A stretch of 64,000 bases of DNA. Source: Paramecium tetraurelia (taxonomy: Eukaryota > Ciliophora > Oligohymenophorea > Peniculida > Parameciidae). The translations under genes were made by a program, and so were the position numbers. The notes below the pieces were generated by a model. That model saw only the letters and a list, made by a program, of their open reading frames with translations. It made no database searches and was not told the origin of the DNA. This document shows positions 1 to 11,387 of this stretch, piece by piece (position 1 is the stretch's first letter; each line of letters opens with the position of its first letter). The DNA lies in assembly GCF_000165425.1 (NCBI RefSeq), contig NW_001799646.1:4981-68980 (forward strand), read 5' to 3'.

Positions 1-791
1 CGATTAGTATAATATGTAAGAAGTTTTGAAAAGATTTATCTTATTTTTAGTTAATGTTTAGTCACTCACAATGGAGTAATATAAAAATGGTTCAAAAGTT
101 GGAATATGGAATGATTGTTATGAGAATTAATACTTGTATTTAGACATAGATATTATAGTGGTGGAGGTTTATATGACGAATAAGGGATTAAAACTGGTAG
201 ATGGGTTGATTTAAATGTTCAATTTAATTGGTAATTTATTTTTTAATTTTAATCATTATTCTTTTAGTAATTATGAAGTCACTTATAATGGTGTTTATAA
301 AAATGGTTTAAAAGTTGGTTAATGGAATGTTTTTTTTAACAAAGAATAGATGTATAACACTCTTCTTCTTAAATTCTTAGTTGTTAAGGATCATATGATT
401 AATATGGTTTGAAGACAGGCAAGTGGATCGATATTTTTGATGCCTTTAATGAGTATAATGGTAATTAATTTTCTAGAGAGTATCTGGTTACATATAATGG
501 AGAATACAAAAATGGATAAAAATTTGGAAAGTGGGGAATAAATTATCGGTAGTAGAATAAAACTTGGGAATAAATGTAATAAATCTTTAACTTATAATAT
601 TTAATAGCGGAGGAGGATTTTATGATGATGATGGATTAAAGAATTGTAAATGGATGGATTTGGAAAATAGTTTTTAATATGTAAATATAGTCACATACTC
701 AGGTGAATACAAAAATGGGAATAAAATAGGTAGATGGAATGTGTATCAGAATGGAGAACCCAAAAATGAAGTCATTTAATATGAATAGTGA
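1..791 (+). CDS. MORN_2-like repeat protein, C-terminal part
   Basis: The gene enters from outside the window and stops at TGA 789-791. After splicing it carries about four copies of a 50-60 residue unit. Each unit has a GGGxYDxxGxKxGxW half and a YNGEYKNGxKxGxWN half, resembling MORN_2/YwqK-type repeats. Seen introns are about 17-51, 136-158, 231-267, 352-380 and 576-607. Three of them (136, 352, 576) fall at the same point of successive units, between the WN segment and the YD segment. The product is probably a soluble repeat protein; its function is unknown. Paramecium carries many such genes, so a paralogue family is expected. The start codon is not in the window. Confidence 0.8.
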
Positions 792-899
792 AATTATAAT
801 TTGAAAAAGTTAGAGATAATATTTACTATATTTTTTAAATATATTTTTAAATTAATGATAGTTATTTTTAATTATAAAATCATTTGCAAAAGGTTTAAA

Positions 900-1880
900 T
901 ATTTTGAGAACTAACTATTGATATGTAAAGTAAGTAAGTGAGGTTTATATTGGTCCAAACTTTTTGTTAAGGAAAACAGGTTATAAATAGAAAGATTATT
1001 GTGATGTAAATTGCTTCAATATTGATAATTATTAAATGGATGAAAATGTAACATCTTATTGTTAGACCTAAAACACAGATTGAATCGAGTGCTAGTCTAT
1101 TTACTGAGGGGTTAATCCATGAAGATAGCACACAAAATTTTCAATTTGTTAACCCAACCAAAGCACTCTAAAGCAAAATTTCTAGATTCAGATATGTAGC
1201 CATCAACTCCTCAGATTTAGCTATGATAATTAATCACAAGGTCAATATCTGAGTAATTAAGAGATTTCATTGTTTATAAAAGAACATCAGACCTCCATAC
1301 TTAACAGGTGCATTAACTATTATCATCCTAATAAAAAACAACTTGGAAGTTCAATTTCAACATTTCATCAAGAATACTAAAGGTCAAGCCACAAAATAAA
1401 TGATCCACTAATATAAAATAATAATATAAATTTGGAGAAAAATAACAGAATTTGAATTTAATAAAACAATCTCACTTATGCCTATAAATCTAATTCTTAT
1501 ATCATTATGTTTTGTTAATTCAAATTACAACTGCAAATAAAATGAGTACAAGATATCATATAAAGTAAATTTTAGACGCTGTTATAAAGATGTAAGATTA
1601 ATAAATAATGATGAACAATAACTTCTTACTTTGATGGAGCAATTTTTTTCAAATATAAGGAAGAATTTAATCTCTGAAAGCCCTGAATATGTTAGTCTTT
1701 TATTAAAGCTCATATGAAGTGTAAACGGAATGATTGAGAACATATAAATTCACAACATTAGAAAAATAAAAGAATTGAAACATATTGATAGAAAAGCGTA
1801 ATACTTTCATTTGAGAATAAATAAAGAGAGATAATCAATTTATAAATAATAAAATTAAAATAAAAGAAAAAGGATGTTCA
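900..1880 (+). pseudogene. Decayed protein-coding relic
   Basis: Protein-like plus-strand reading is spread over several frames. One frame runs to TGA 1081-1083, a second from about 1036 to TGA 1250-1252, a third from about 1253 to 1470. A further frame from about 1567 is cut by TGA 1715-1717 yet stays protein-like beyond it (SVNGMIENIQ...). No GT-AG segment of usual length repairs these breaks. Composition (charged residues, Q from TAA/TAG) is like neighbouring genes. I read this as one or two dying genes, family unrecognised. An unspliced or assembly-damaged gene is the alternative. Confidence 0.45.
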
Positions 1881-2190
1881 TAATCTACGTTTCGCAATTA
1901 TTGTATTTGAATTTAAATAATTAATAGATAAATAACATTAATAGAACAATCATAGCAATATATACTATAAAATTTCTTCTTCATTCTTCAATAATGTTGG
2001 ATTTGTTAATTTGGAAACTTTTCAAACTGAAATTTATTCTTGAAAGACATCTTTTTTCAAAAGAAATAGACAAAACTATGTCATTTAAAAACAATAAATC
2101 ATTTGAGTTTTAAGAGAAGGATTCTCTGCACTTTTATTTACAATGTAGAAAATAATATGAAAATATTAATGGTTTAAAAGATTTAATTTT

Positions 2191-3447
2191 TCAATAATAT
2201 AATGTCTTGCTTTTGCATTATTTAATTTTGAGTTGATCCTTCTATTTCTTAGTATTTTCGATTCTAGCCTGCTGTTAATGATTTTCAACTATTTAATAAA
2301 CACATTCATCCTCTTCATTTTCGTTTTCTTAGATAGTGGACATTCTTGCTTATGATAAATCCATGGAGTTATAATTGTTAGTAGAATCTGATGGATGATC
2401 AGGATGTTGTTAAGGATCAAATACCTTAATATTATCTAGACTGTCTAGAATGTTCTGGTCGTTAAAGAGTTCAATAGGAGAACCTTCTTGTTATTTGTTA
2501 TTATTATTTGAAGAACATTTAGAGAGTTTTGAGTTTTGCAAACTTTATTGCAAACTTTTGATATATTTAATTTAAATATTAGTAATATCGTTTAAAGGAT
2601 TGTGTTGTTGAGTTGAATAATCTCTATCAATTAGATAGTTATTTTTCATAATTTTGATATTTTAATCCATATTATGAGATTGATTATCGGTTAGAAAGGG
2701 TTTATGACTTTATGAGTGATGAATCATTTAATTTTCAGTATCATTGGCGTAAGAAGATTATAGTTTATCAGTTATAAGTTTGCTGTTGGTTATATTAATT
2801 TAAAATATTTATGCTCTAAGCTTTTCTAATTAATTATTGATTGTTTCAAGTTCGTTTTTATTATTATTTTATAATCGAGTTGAAAGGTCTTTAATTTATT
2901 TATTAATAAAGTTTGAAAGTTTTTCTTCTAACTAAGTTTGTAACTATAGAAATTATGATGAGGCATTTTGCTGATATTGGGTTTAATTTAAAATAATTTA
3001 TTACAAAAATTCTATTTGTTTATTTTGATGATCTAATACTTTGAATATTTCTGATTTTTAGGTCTTAATTACGGTATCAATATATGAGTAGACCTAATTG
3101 ATATCATTTTTTTATATCAAGGATTAGGTTTAATGTTAAAACAATGATTCAAGTTAGTATTGATTGAGTATTTAATCTTTGGATTGATTGGATTATGTAC
3201 TTTCTCTTTCTTTGGACACTTGTCTAGAATTGTTTTCGTAGGAGTTGTAAGTATTTTGTTTATGATGGTTTTATGATATGATCTAAACATAAGGAGTAAT
3301 ATTATTAGTGGGAGTGATTTATTTTAGTTATAATTTAATTTAATTTTATTCTAAACTGATTAATGAATTAATACATTAGAGATTAACATTAACATTTCTA
3401 TAAAGTGGACTGGAGGATGCAGGAGATAACCTTCTTGGTTAATACAT
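2191..3447 (-). CDS. Q/N-rich coiled-coil protein, unknown
   Basis: This is one open frame of 418 residues with the ciliate code, starting MYQPRRLSPASSSP and ending at TGA (2191-2193). It is glutamine- and asparagine-rich, with a coiled-coil middle (LEEKLSNFINKQIKDLSTRL region) and an acidic tail near QENENEEDE. A 24-nt GTA...TAG segment near the 5' end contains no stop and could be a small in-frame intron, so residues 28-35 are uncertain. There is no signal peptide or membrane helix. No family is recognised. It is transcribed divergently from the downstream transporter. Confidence 0.7.
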
Positions 3448-3885
3448 TCAGGTAAATAATTAATTTTAATTTTGAAAAATAATTGTTAAAAATTAAAATA
3501 TGAAATATTATATTAATGGAATATTAAAATAGGATGTTAACCGAAGTTTAATAAAACGTATAAGCAGAATAATTAAATTACTTAAAATAAATATTAATAA
3601 GAAAATTAAAGAATACTAATTTTGAGATTAAATTGTAGGATATTTGATTTCGTCAGTGATTGCACATTAATGGAATCGTGTCTTAATATAATTAATATTA
3701 TTGTAATATGATTGTATATATTTATTAATCTGTTTTTTGATTGGCTGTGTTTATTGTTTATTGATGCGTAATAATTATTTAAATTGATTACTTTATTTTA
3801 TGATTTTATCATTACGAACATAATTACGCAATTTTGAGATTAGTCTCAGATATTGTAAGATAATTACAATTATTTTAATTATTAA
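3448..3885. other. Gene-free AT-rich spacer between divergent genes
   Basis: This stretch lies between two divergently transcribed genes and should hold both promoters. I see no open frame worth reporting, no RNA gene and no repeat beyond AT runs. Confidence 0.5.
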
Positions 3886-5623
3886 ATGCTTGTGCATGAA
3901 TAAAGTACATAAAATGATTCTGCTGATTTGAAATAGTTGACATATGATGAAGCGTTAACGCAAGTTGGAGGTGCTGGATTATATTAAAAAAGAGCATTTT
4001 TAATATTTGGATTGCAGTGGTTGATTACTAAGTATGTTACAGAATTCCACATTATAGTTGGATATTGTTTTCTCCTGTTTTCTTTTTTATCGAACCTACG
4101 ATTGATTGTAAGGATAATCCTGAATGTCTGAGCTAATGTACATCTGATTCCTTAGATGAAAAATGTCTTACCTATGTTTGCGTACAATATTTGATCAATT
4201 TAGGATGACTCTTAACGAAGAGACTTTGTTGTTGGTGAATCATTAAATACAGCCTTTAATGCTCTATTACCTTGTAACAAATCTTTACAATCCATAATTA
4301 AATCTATTGTTTATATTGGATCCTTGTCTGGATTTTTTGTATTCTCCTTTATAGCTGATAATTATGGCCGTAAGTTGGCATTATCTATTTCTTGGGGTAT
4401 GACTACAGTGGGATCACTGTTGCTTGCAGTATTTTATTACATTATGTTTAAGTTTGCCATGAACTATTCAATGATTGCTATAGGAATATTTTTATTAGGT
4501 TTTGGAGGTAATCCAGCAATTACAGTACATTATTCATTTATTAATGAACATTCATGTAAATACTTCAATAATTATTAATTAGAAGGACATTTTAGAGAAA
4601 TATAGAATGTTGGAGTTTAGGTGTTCTTTGCTGTTGGTGAATTCACTATAATAGCTTTGGCATATTTTGTGTCTAAGTGGAGGTGGTTGGCCATTGCAGT
4701 TGCTTTGCCTACTGTTTTATTAAACCTGTGTAACTTTTGGATTTTTGAATCTCCTCAATTTCTATACTCAAAAAATAAGAAGAAATGTGTCAAGATTCTT
4801 AATTAAATTGCAAAAATAAATGGCACCCAACCCCTAGCTATGAATGATTTGGCTACGAACCCATAAAGTAAGGAGAACAATTCCAGAGTTTATTCAATCT
4901 GGGATTTATTGAAATATAAATCTCTTAGATTTGTATTTCTAGCTGGAGTGATGATGTTCTTTGCAATCTAAGTTACATATTATGGGATTAGTTTTGTTAG
5001 TGATTAATTAGGCCTTGATTTCTTCTTAAGTAATTTCATTATTGCTTTCTTTGAACTCTTAGCTTATGCAACAACAGGTATATCATCTTCTTATTGTCAG
5101 ATTTGTTTATTACTAAATTAAAAAGAAAGAAGAACATTATAGGAGGATTCTTTATTGTAGGAATTATGAGTCTCTATTTCATCTTCAAAAGTGACCACAT
5201 TGTATTCAGAATCTTTCAAGGAGTATTGGCAGGAGTATAATTTTAATATTATTCAATTAGTTAATGAGATTTCTGATTTGTGTCGTATGGGCATTGGCAT
5301 ATGTCTATGTGTCTGAACTGTTTCCTTCAGTTGTGAGATCTTTAGCTTTGTGTTTGATATCTGCTGGGGGTTCAATTGGTAGCATAGCTCAAGCTTTTCT
5401 AATAAATATTTGTGCTACTCTCAATATTCATCCTATGGTTGCATTTGGGTTAATTGGGGTTTTGTGCTCCTTGCTTTTGTTCCCTTTAAGAGAGACTTTA
5501 CATTAACCACTATTAGAAAAAATTGAAGAGGATGATAATAGAATTAGAAAGAGTATGCTACACATCAATGAATCAGAGGAGATCACAACATCTATTCCTG
5601 TTCTTGCTAACAATGAAGAATGA
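3886..5623 (+). CDS. MFS transporter, organic cation/SLC22-like
   Basis: A major facilitator of the organic cation/carnitine type. The N-terminus MLVHEQSTQ leads into a YDEAL...GGAGLYQ segment typical of this group. Next come a first helix, a cysteine-containing loop (CKDNPECLSQC), and the helix 2-3 signature GFFVFSFIADNYGRK. Many hydrophobic helices follow, with YVSELFPSVVRS near helix 11. Four introns are needed: 4032-4057, 4182-4203, 5078-5100 and 5235-5260 (22-26 nt, GTA...TAG or CAG). The tail is acidic and cytoplasmic-looking. Substrate is not predictable beyond an organic ion; it acts in a membrane. Stop TGA 5621-5623. Confidence 0.88.
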
Positions 5624-6005
5624 TTATTTAATATTTCTATTTTTTTAATAGTAAATAATGGGTATTTTAATATTTCAATATTTTATATATTTTTCCTAGA
5701 AAATCATTGAGATCTTGACATATCTGATGAGTTTATTCAAATTTAGCATAATCTCCAAAACTAGAACTTGCCAATTATTTTAGATAAATCTAGTGTTTAA
5801 TTTTAGGTGTTATATACTAGAAGGTATAGAATTTATTTTACTTAAATTAAAAGTAGGTTGATATATTGAATATGTTAATCAAAAACCTTTAGGTAGTGCT
5901 TCTTTGAGTTAATTAAATTATTTTATATTTAATTATTCATTGAATTAAAATTTAAATTAATAAAAAATTCTGTTAAATAGTTAATAAATATTATAATTCA
6001 AAGAA
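5624..6005. other. Spacer with a weak short open frame
   Basis: AT-rich spacer between two plus-strand genes. A protein-like reading at about 5726-5850 (contains MSLFKFSIISKTR) has no convincing splice partner, so I do not call a gene. Confidence 0.3.
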
Positions 6006-6836
6006 ATGAATGACAATGTATAAACTAGAGTAACAGGGATTTTTGAGAAATTGAATAACATTTAAAATTAAGTATAGGATGAGTACTAATTAATTTTCAT
6101 TAATAAATTATAGAAAAAATAGCAGATTTTCCATTATTGCCTAGTTGATTGGCCAGTTTGAATCTAATTTAAGAAATGCATCTTAATAAAAAGAAGCAGT
6201 ATTTAGTTAATTGGCAAATAAATTTAAAGAATTACAAGTATTCTTGGAAAGTGAAAATGATAAGTATGAATAATTTGAAATTTAGTCGAGTGAGATAAGA
6301 ATAGGAAACTTAGAAAATGATTGTTGATTTAGAAAGACATGCTAAAAGGTTATTAGAAACTAGTTAAAAGGAGAGAGTAGATTAAGAAAAGAAATTGACT
6401 TATGCAATTAGTTAATAAATAGATTTCATATCCTAAGATGTTAATAGATAAGGAATTGAACTTTTAGAATCACATAAATATGTGGATATTTATTTAAATG
6501 AAGACTTACCTAAAATTGCTGATGATCTTTAGAATGAGATTGACGAAAGAAGAGAGGTTGAAGAAAGAATATATCATCAATTTATGGAGTAAATCTCAGA
6601 CCTAAGAGAATTATTTGATAGGTATTATAGAAACTAATGATCATCATAGAGAGAGAAAAGAAAGAGAAGCCAAAGAAGAAGACATAGTTGAAAGTTTAAG
6701 AGAAGTGTAGTTTAGAATTACTGAATTGTTGAAGCGAAATAGAAAAGAAAGAGAAACTACTGAATAAGAAATGGTGTCTTTAGTTGAAACTGTAATTGAA
6801 AAAATTAAGATTGAAATGCTAGAAATGAATATGTGA
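6006..6836 (+). CDS. SF-assemblin family protein
   Basis: A coiled-coil protein of the striated fibre assemblin family, which builds rootlets attached to basal bodies. It starts MNDNVQTRVTGIFEKL, followed by DEKNSRFSIIAQL. Regularly spaced heptads then run to the end, with the typical ERxVEERIY and RKEREAKEE segments. Three small introns restore the frame: near 6087-6117 (31 nt), near 6269-6290 (22 nt) and near 6620-6647 (28 nt). Length is about 245-250 residues, usual for the family. The product should sit in kinetodesmal or other striated rootlets of the cortex. Stop TGA 6834-6836. Confidence 0.85.
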
Positions 6837-6885
6837 AATTTATTTGTTGAATAATTGATATATTCTTTAATATCTATCAATAATT

Positions 6886-8016
6886 TCATCTTCCAGACCA
6901 TGAAGCAACTTATTTCTTGAACATTATGATAACCTCATCCAAAATGGCATTCTCTTCATTTCTCTTAGCCTTAGCTTCTTCGTAATCAGCTCTCTTGGAT
7001 TCCAAATCAGATTAGGCTTAATCTAAGGCATCTTGGGATTCTTATAGAATAATCTTAGATTTAGCTTATTAGGCCAAGGCAGCTTGGATTTACTAATTTA
7101 ATGTATAATCTATACAGTAGCAGTTCTATCAGCAAATACTTATTTTCTTTCATATTCTACTTCCAAACTTGTTATTTCAGCTTCAGACAATGAAACCCAT
7201 CCAGCTAATTCCCAGGATGCGTTGATTTCATTCTATTTCAAATTCTCCAATGAAGCTTCTAATTCGCTTTCCAATCCTTCAAGGACAGCCAAGACTTTTT
7301 CAGCCAATGTACTTCCAGATTATTATTCCTTGAATAATTTAATAATTTACTTATTCTCCTGAAGCTAAAGCTAAAAATGATTTTATCTGATGTTCTTAGA
7401 ACAAATTGCTATATTACTTTAATTTCTCAGCGACTGATTAAACTTGAACTTATGCAAATTCGAATGAATCTCCATTTATAATATAACCAGCAACATCTTA
7501 TTTGAGAAGTTTGATGACTTCAAGGGCTTCTTGATTGTGTTTGATTGATTTAACAAATAATTGATTGCTAAAGCATTAATTGTCTTGTAATGTTTCAATT
7601 TTAGCTGCAATTGAATCTCTTCTTGCTTCGTTCCAAGCCAAATAATTTTTGGTTTATTGTAAGACTTATTCATATTCAGCCCTATTTTCAACTGCTTGTT
7701 AGAATAATTTTTGATTCAAGGCTTTGATTTTGGTGAATTATTCAATTGTTCTAATATTTAATTAATTATATATACTAAGCACCAATCCATTCATCTGTTT
7801 CATTCTTTTAGTCTGCAGCAAATTAAGCATCAATATTTGATTATTTCAAATCATTCAACAATCCAAACACTGTATCAATAGCATCACTTGCTTTTGTTCC
7901 AGTCTATTCGAATATTTGATTCAATTTACTTATAAAAGTGCTAAGATTTGATCTTATGTTTTTGAAGCATAGCTTGTAGCTGCTAAGGCTAACAATACCA
8001 CAATCATGTATTTCAT
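6886..8016 (-). CDS. Trichocyst matrix protein (TMP family)
   Basis: A secretory-granule core protein of the extrusive trichocyst. It begins with a signal peptide (MKYMIVVLLALAATSYA). Family features follow: DAIDTVFGLLNDL near the N-terminus, long acidic coiled coils with QNRAEYEQ, and the C-terminal block KAKRNEENAILDEVIIMFKKQV. Four introns of 22-26 nt are needed, one ending AAG rather than TAG. TMPs are cleaved and crystallise in the granule, swelling explosively on Ca2+ entry at exocytosis. Length (about 340 aa) fits the family. It is convergent with the SF-assemblin gene, 49 bp apart. Stop is the TGA at 6886-6888. Confidence 0.88.
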
Positions 8017-8578
8017 TTCTGATAAACTTATTATTAAAAAACGATTTATATAAAAAACGAATTAATCCTAAATTCTATAATTATTTTCTTAATTCAATAT
8101 TATGCATATTGATTTTACAGACCTTCGATTCATATTATGGTATAATGTAATTCAATCACCATATTTTTGAATATATATTTAAAGTTTATTATCAATATTT
8201 GTTAATAGGAATTGTTGTAATTATTTTCTACTTAACTCTCAATTCTAACTCTGTTAATAGGTTAATTGTATTTTTTATCAGAATTTTAAACGTTTAATTA
8301 AATGCAATGATAATAATTTAATAAGACTAGTAAAAATGATGTAAGAATTTTTTGAATTCACTTGTTTTTGGAAATATCCATAGTAAAACTAGTTGTGAAG
8401 TTGAAAATAACAGAAATTAATTATTTTTATTAATTGTGCTTTTTTATTAATAATTATTATTTATGTTATCAATATTTATAAAAAAATACATAACTCAAGT
8501 AATATAAATTTTAAATCGTTCAAAATAACAAATAATTAATTCATAATATAAAACACTAAATCTTAATTAACTATTATA
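8017..8578. other. AT-rich intergenic region between divergent genes
   Basis: Very AT-rich, with no protein-like frame or RNA gene seen. It should contain the promoters of the trichocyst gene (minus) and the kinase-like gene (plus). Confidence 0.5.
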
Positions 8579-9966
8579 ATGAATCAAAACGATCTATATC
8601 AAATTGAAGGATTAAACTTTACCAAAGGCAGAAAGACTGAAATTTACATTACACAAGAGCCATTAGGATTCAAGCTATTAGTATTTATTAACTTCAATGT
8701 ATAGGACCCTTTGAATCTAAGTTTCAAACTATTGGTTTATTGGAGCGATGAGACTGTATTATTGGATTGGAATGATTACATTGAAGGAATTTGCTCTAAT
8801 GGACTATACTTTAGACTCATTTATTAAGGGGAAGAATACAAAATTCATGGTTCTACGGAATAACTGGACGAGTTATATTATTTTTGTTCTGGAAAGTTCA
8901 TTTTTTAAAAAAGTAATATCTTTATAAAGAATTCGGTCATTTAGACCAATTCACAATATGAAGTATATAAATATCTTAAGCTAAGCTGAATTTAATAACG
9001 AATGTCAAAGAAAATAAACAGTACATTGAGAAAAGAATTTTTTCCAGCTTAACTTCTTAAAGGTTGGAGATGTCGAACTCATTTAACACTCAACTGGGTC
9101 AAGACAACATACCAGAGGAAGTGAGGATCATCTAATTATTGAATGCTTAGAATTGTCCTTACATAATGAAAATTTAATCGATCACATATGATGGTGATTA
9201 CTATTCTTTAATCTACACAAACAAAAACTTAATATCTTTAAAGTAGATTTTAAAAATGTAAAAAATGGGCTTGCCTCTCTCTTTCGTAATTGAGATTTTG
9301 GAACAATTGCTAATTGGTATACAATAATCTAAATGTTAGTGTTAAATATTTTTCAAGAGCTTCAAATTATTCATAATGGAATTAATTTGGATATGATTAA
9401 TTACTCTCTGGAATCCAACTCTATTGTAGTTTGTAATTTCTCATCCTCCACTTTTGAATGCAATAAAGGAACACCTATGTAAATATTTCTCATTAGTTTA
9501 GAAAGGGAAATACTATAGGATTTATTCCTCCCGAGTATTTAAATAAATACCTGATCTCGCCATAAGCCAATATTTTCCAGCTTGGCACTCTTTTATACCA
9601 TCTGTAATTGTATTTGTTCATATCCTAAGGTTATTCAATCAAAATCCTTTTGGAAATGACCCATAAACATAACTTCAAAACAACATTTCAGGAAAATATA
9701 ATATCCTAAATACAAATGTTGATAAGGATATCATCGATTTACTCAAATCTATGATGCAAATAAATCCTTAAAAGAGAAAAACCCCTAAGGAATATTTGTG
9801 CTCAAAGATTTTTAAACCTTAATATCGATCGAAGATTTCTAAAAACTCATTCTTATCATTTCTTCAAGAGAATCGTCTTTCGAAAAACTTTGAATTTGAA
9901 GTTGAGAATGAAAATCCCACCATACAAAACATTAAATCTCTTTCTATAAATAAAAAAAAGAATTGA
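8579..9966 (+). CDS. Kinase-fold protein lacking catalytic motifs (pseudokinase)
   Basis: The N-terminal 100 residues (MNQNDLYQIEGLNF...) look like a PH-type lipid-binding module. A kinase fold follows. The hinge area reads LIYTNKNLISLKQIL and the C-lobe holds GTPIKGN...GFIPPEYL, IFQLGTLLYHLLFNQNPFG and DLLKSMMQINPQKRKTP. These match subdomains VIII, IX and XI. The catalytic loop reads HNGINLDMIN instead of HRDLKPEN, and the DFG position reads CNF, so phosphotransfer is unlikely. No glycine loop is evident. Introns: one near 8970, 9318-9340, one near 9478, and 9604-9629 (ends AAG). Stop TGA 9964-9966. The fold call is strong; the inactivity is inferred. Confidence 0.75.
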
Positions 9967-10365
9967 TATTTGATTTATAATTTGTGTTAGAAAGTAGTAA
10001 TATACCAAACTTAAATATCCATTAAACTAGCTTTATAAAAACAGGTATGATTTCAATATCCTTTCTTTCAAGAAATGGCTACATTTATTATTGCTTAGAT
10101 TATAAATTTCGGATAACTACAGATATATTTTGTTATTTTATTAAGTTAAAAGATAATTATGGATATAGGCTTAAAATACATTAGAAATTAAGTTGAATTC
10201 ACCAAAGTTAAATTGATAGAGCTAATCAACAATTATAAATGATGAGACATTATTATTTGAAATTGCAATAAGTATAATTAGGTAATTTATTATTTAAATT
10301 TAATATAAATGATATATTCAAGAAAAAAAACTTTTCTTTTTTAATATGGGTATTGATAATTCAAA
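9967..10365. other. Spacer with possible 49-residue ORF
   Basis: The only notable item is a plus-strand frame 10047-10196 (MISISFLSRNGYIYY...). It has protein-like composition but no homology I recognise. It could be a tiny gene or the remains of one. Confidence 0.3.
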
Positions 10366-11330
10366 TCAAATATCTTTTATTAATATCTCTTCTTAATAGT
10401 GAATCCATCCATCATCCATTGTTGAATATATTCTTTCTCCAAAAATCATATCATCATTAAAATAACCTCCATATCTTTCTCATTTTAAACTTTTATTACT
10501 CCATATCCTTCTCTTGAAGCTAGTTCTTATCCTTAGCCTATATAATCATTGGAATATTGAAGTGTAAAATCCTACAATTATTGTTATTATTCAATTAATA
10601 TTAGGGTATTATCATAACTATTGATATTTAGTATACCTATTCTATCTACTATTTTGGTACTTCTGGATTTCAGTTTCTTTACTTTAAATGTCTTGTTCTA
10701 TCAAGAGTATTTCAAACTTCTCTTCTAATCATCATCTTTGTAACAATTCTATTAAGGTCTAAATTATGATTGGGATTATGAGTATTCAAATGGTCTTTAG
10801 AATATGGAACTTGTTGAGGTTCTGGCTAATCTAATTATTTTTAATATTATGGTTGAGATTAATTAAGGTTGTGATTAATATAAAGTAGGGTAAGGTTATT
10901 AAACATCTCTTGGATGTACTTATTATTAAATAGATGTTCAATATTACTTAGAGATACTTGAAAAATATTACAAATTATTATGGGGTACTTTACAACTAAG
11001 CAGGGCAAGCCAGACTTGATTTATAATTTAGGATAAATTATAGAGTGATGATCATGAATTTTATTAACATTAAGATCTTTGCGGTTGAGGTGACAATGTT
11101 ACGGATTATTATTTGTCACCGAGTAGTTTATTAATAATATTATGATTAATGATAACCCTAAGGAATAAATAAACTCAGAATTAACCTAAGGAATTTAGGA
11201 AGGAGATAATATGGCAGTCCGGATTTAACAGTTGGAGGAGGACTTTTCCTTGAATAAATGATTATATTCTTAATGATGATGCCATTTTAATGTGAATTTA
11301 TTTTAATTATTCTTATTGCCATTTAATGAA
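10366..11330 (-). pseudogene. Broken MORN-repeat gene
   Basis: The minus-strand reading ends with MORN-like text (EGYGVIKVQN, then YGGYFNDDMIFGERI in another frame to TGA at 10366). One excess base near 10480 throws the frame out, giving an early TGA at 10446-10448. A second break lies near 10740, where DLNRI and a coiled-coil segment EEKFEILLIEQDIQ are in different frames across two adjacent TGA triplets. A 19-nt intron near 10630 is still recognisable. No usual intron repairs either break. The upstream part (around HCHLNRKDLN) is not assignable. I infer a recently inactivated gene; sequencing indels would be the alternative. Confidence 0.5.
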
Positions 11331-11387
11331 TTATAATTTGATTCCAAAATTATATACCAAATTTATTGTAAAGATATAATGATATAA

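Noticed and set aside
6644-6901. Minus-strand 85-residue frame opposite SF-assemblin
   Set aside because: It is the antisense shadow of the coiled-coil gene; its hydrophobic composition is not protein-like for this locus.
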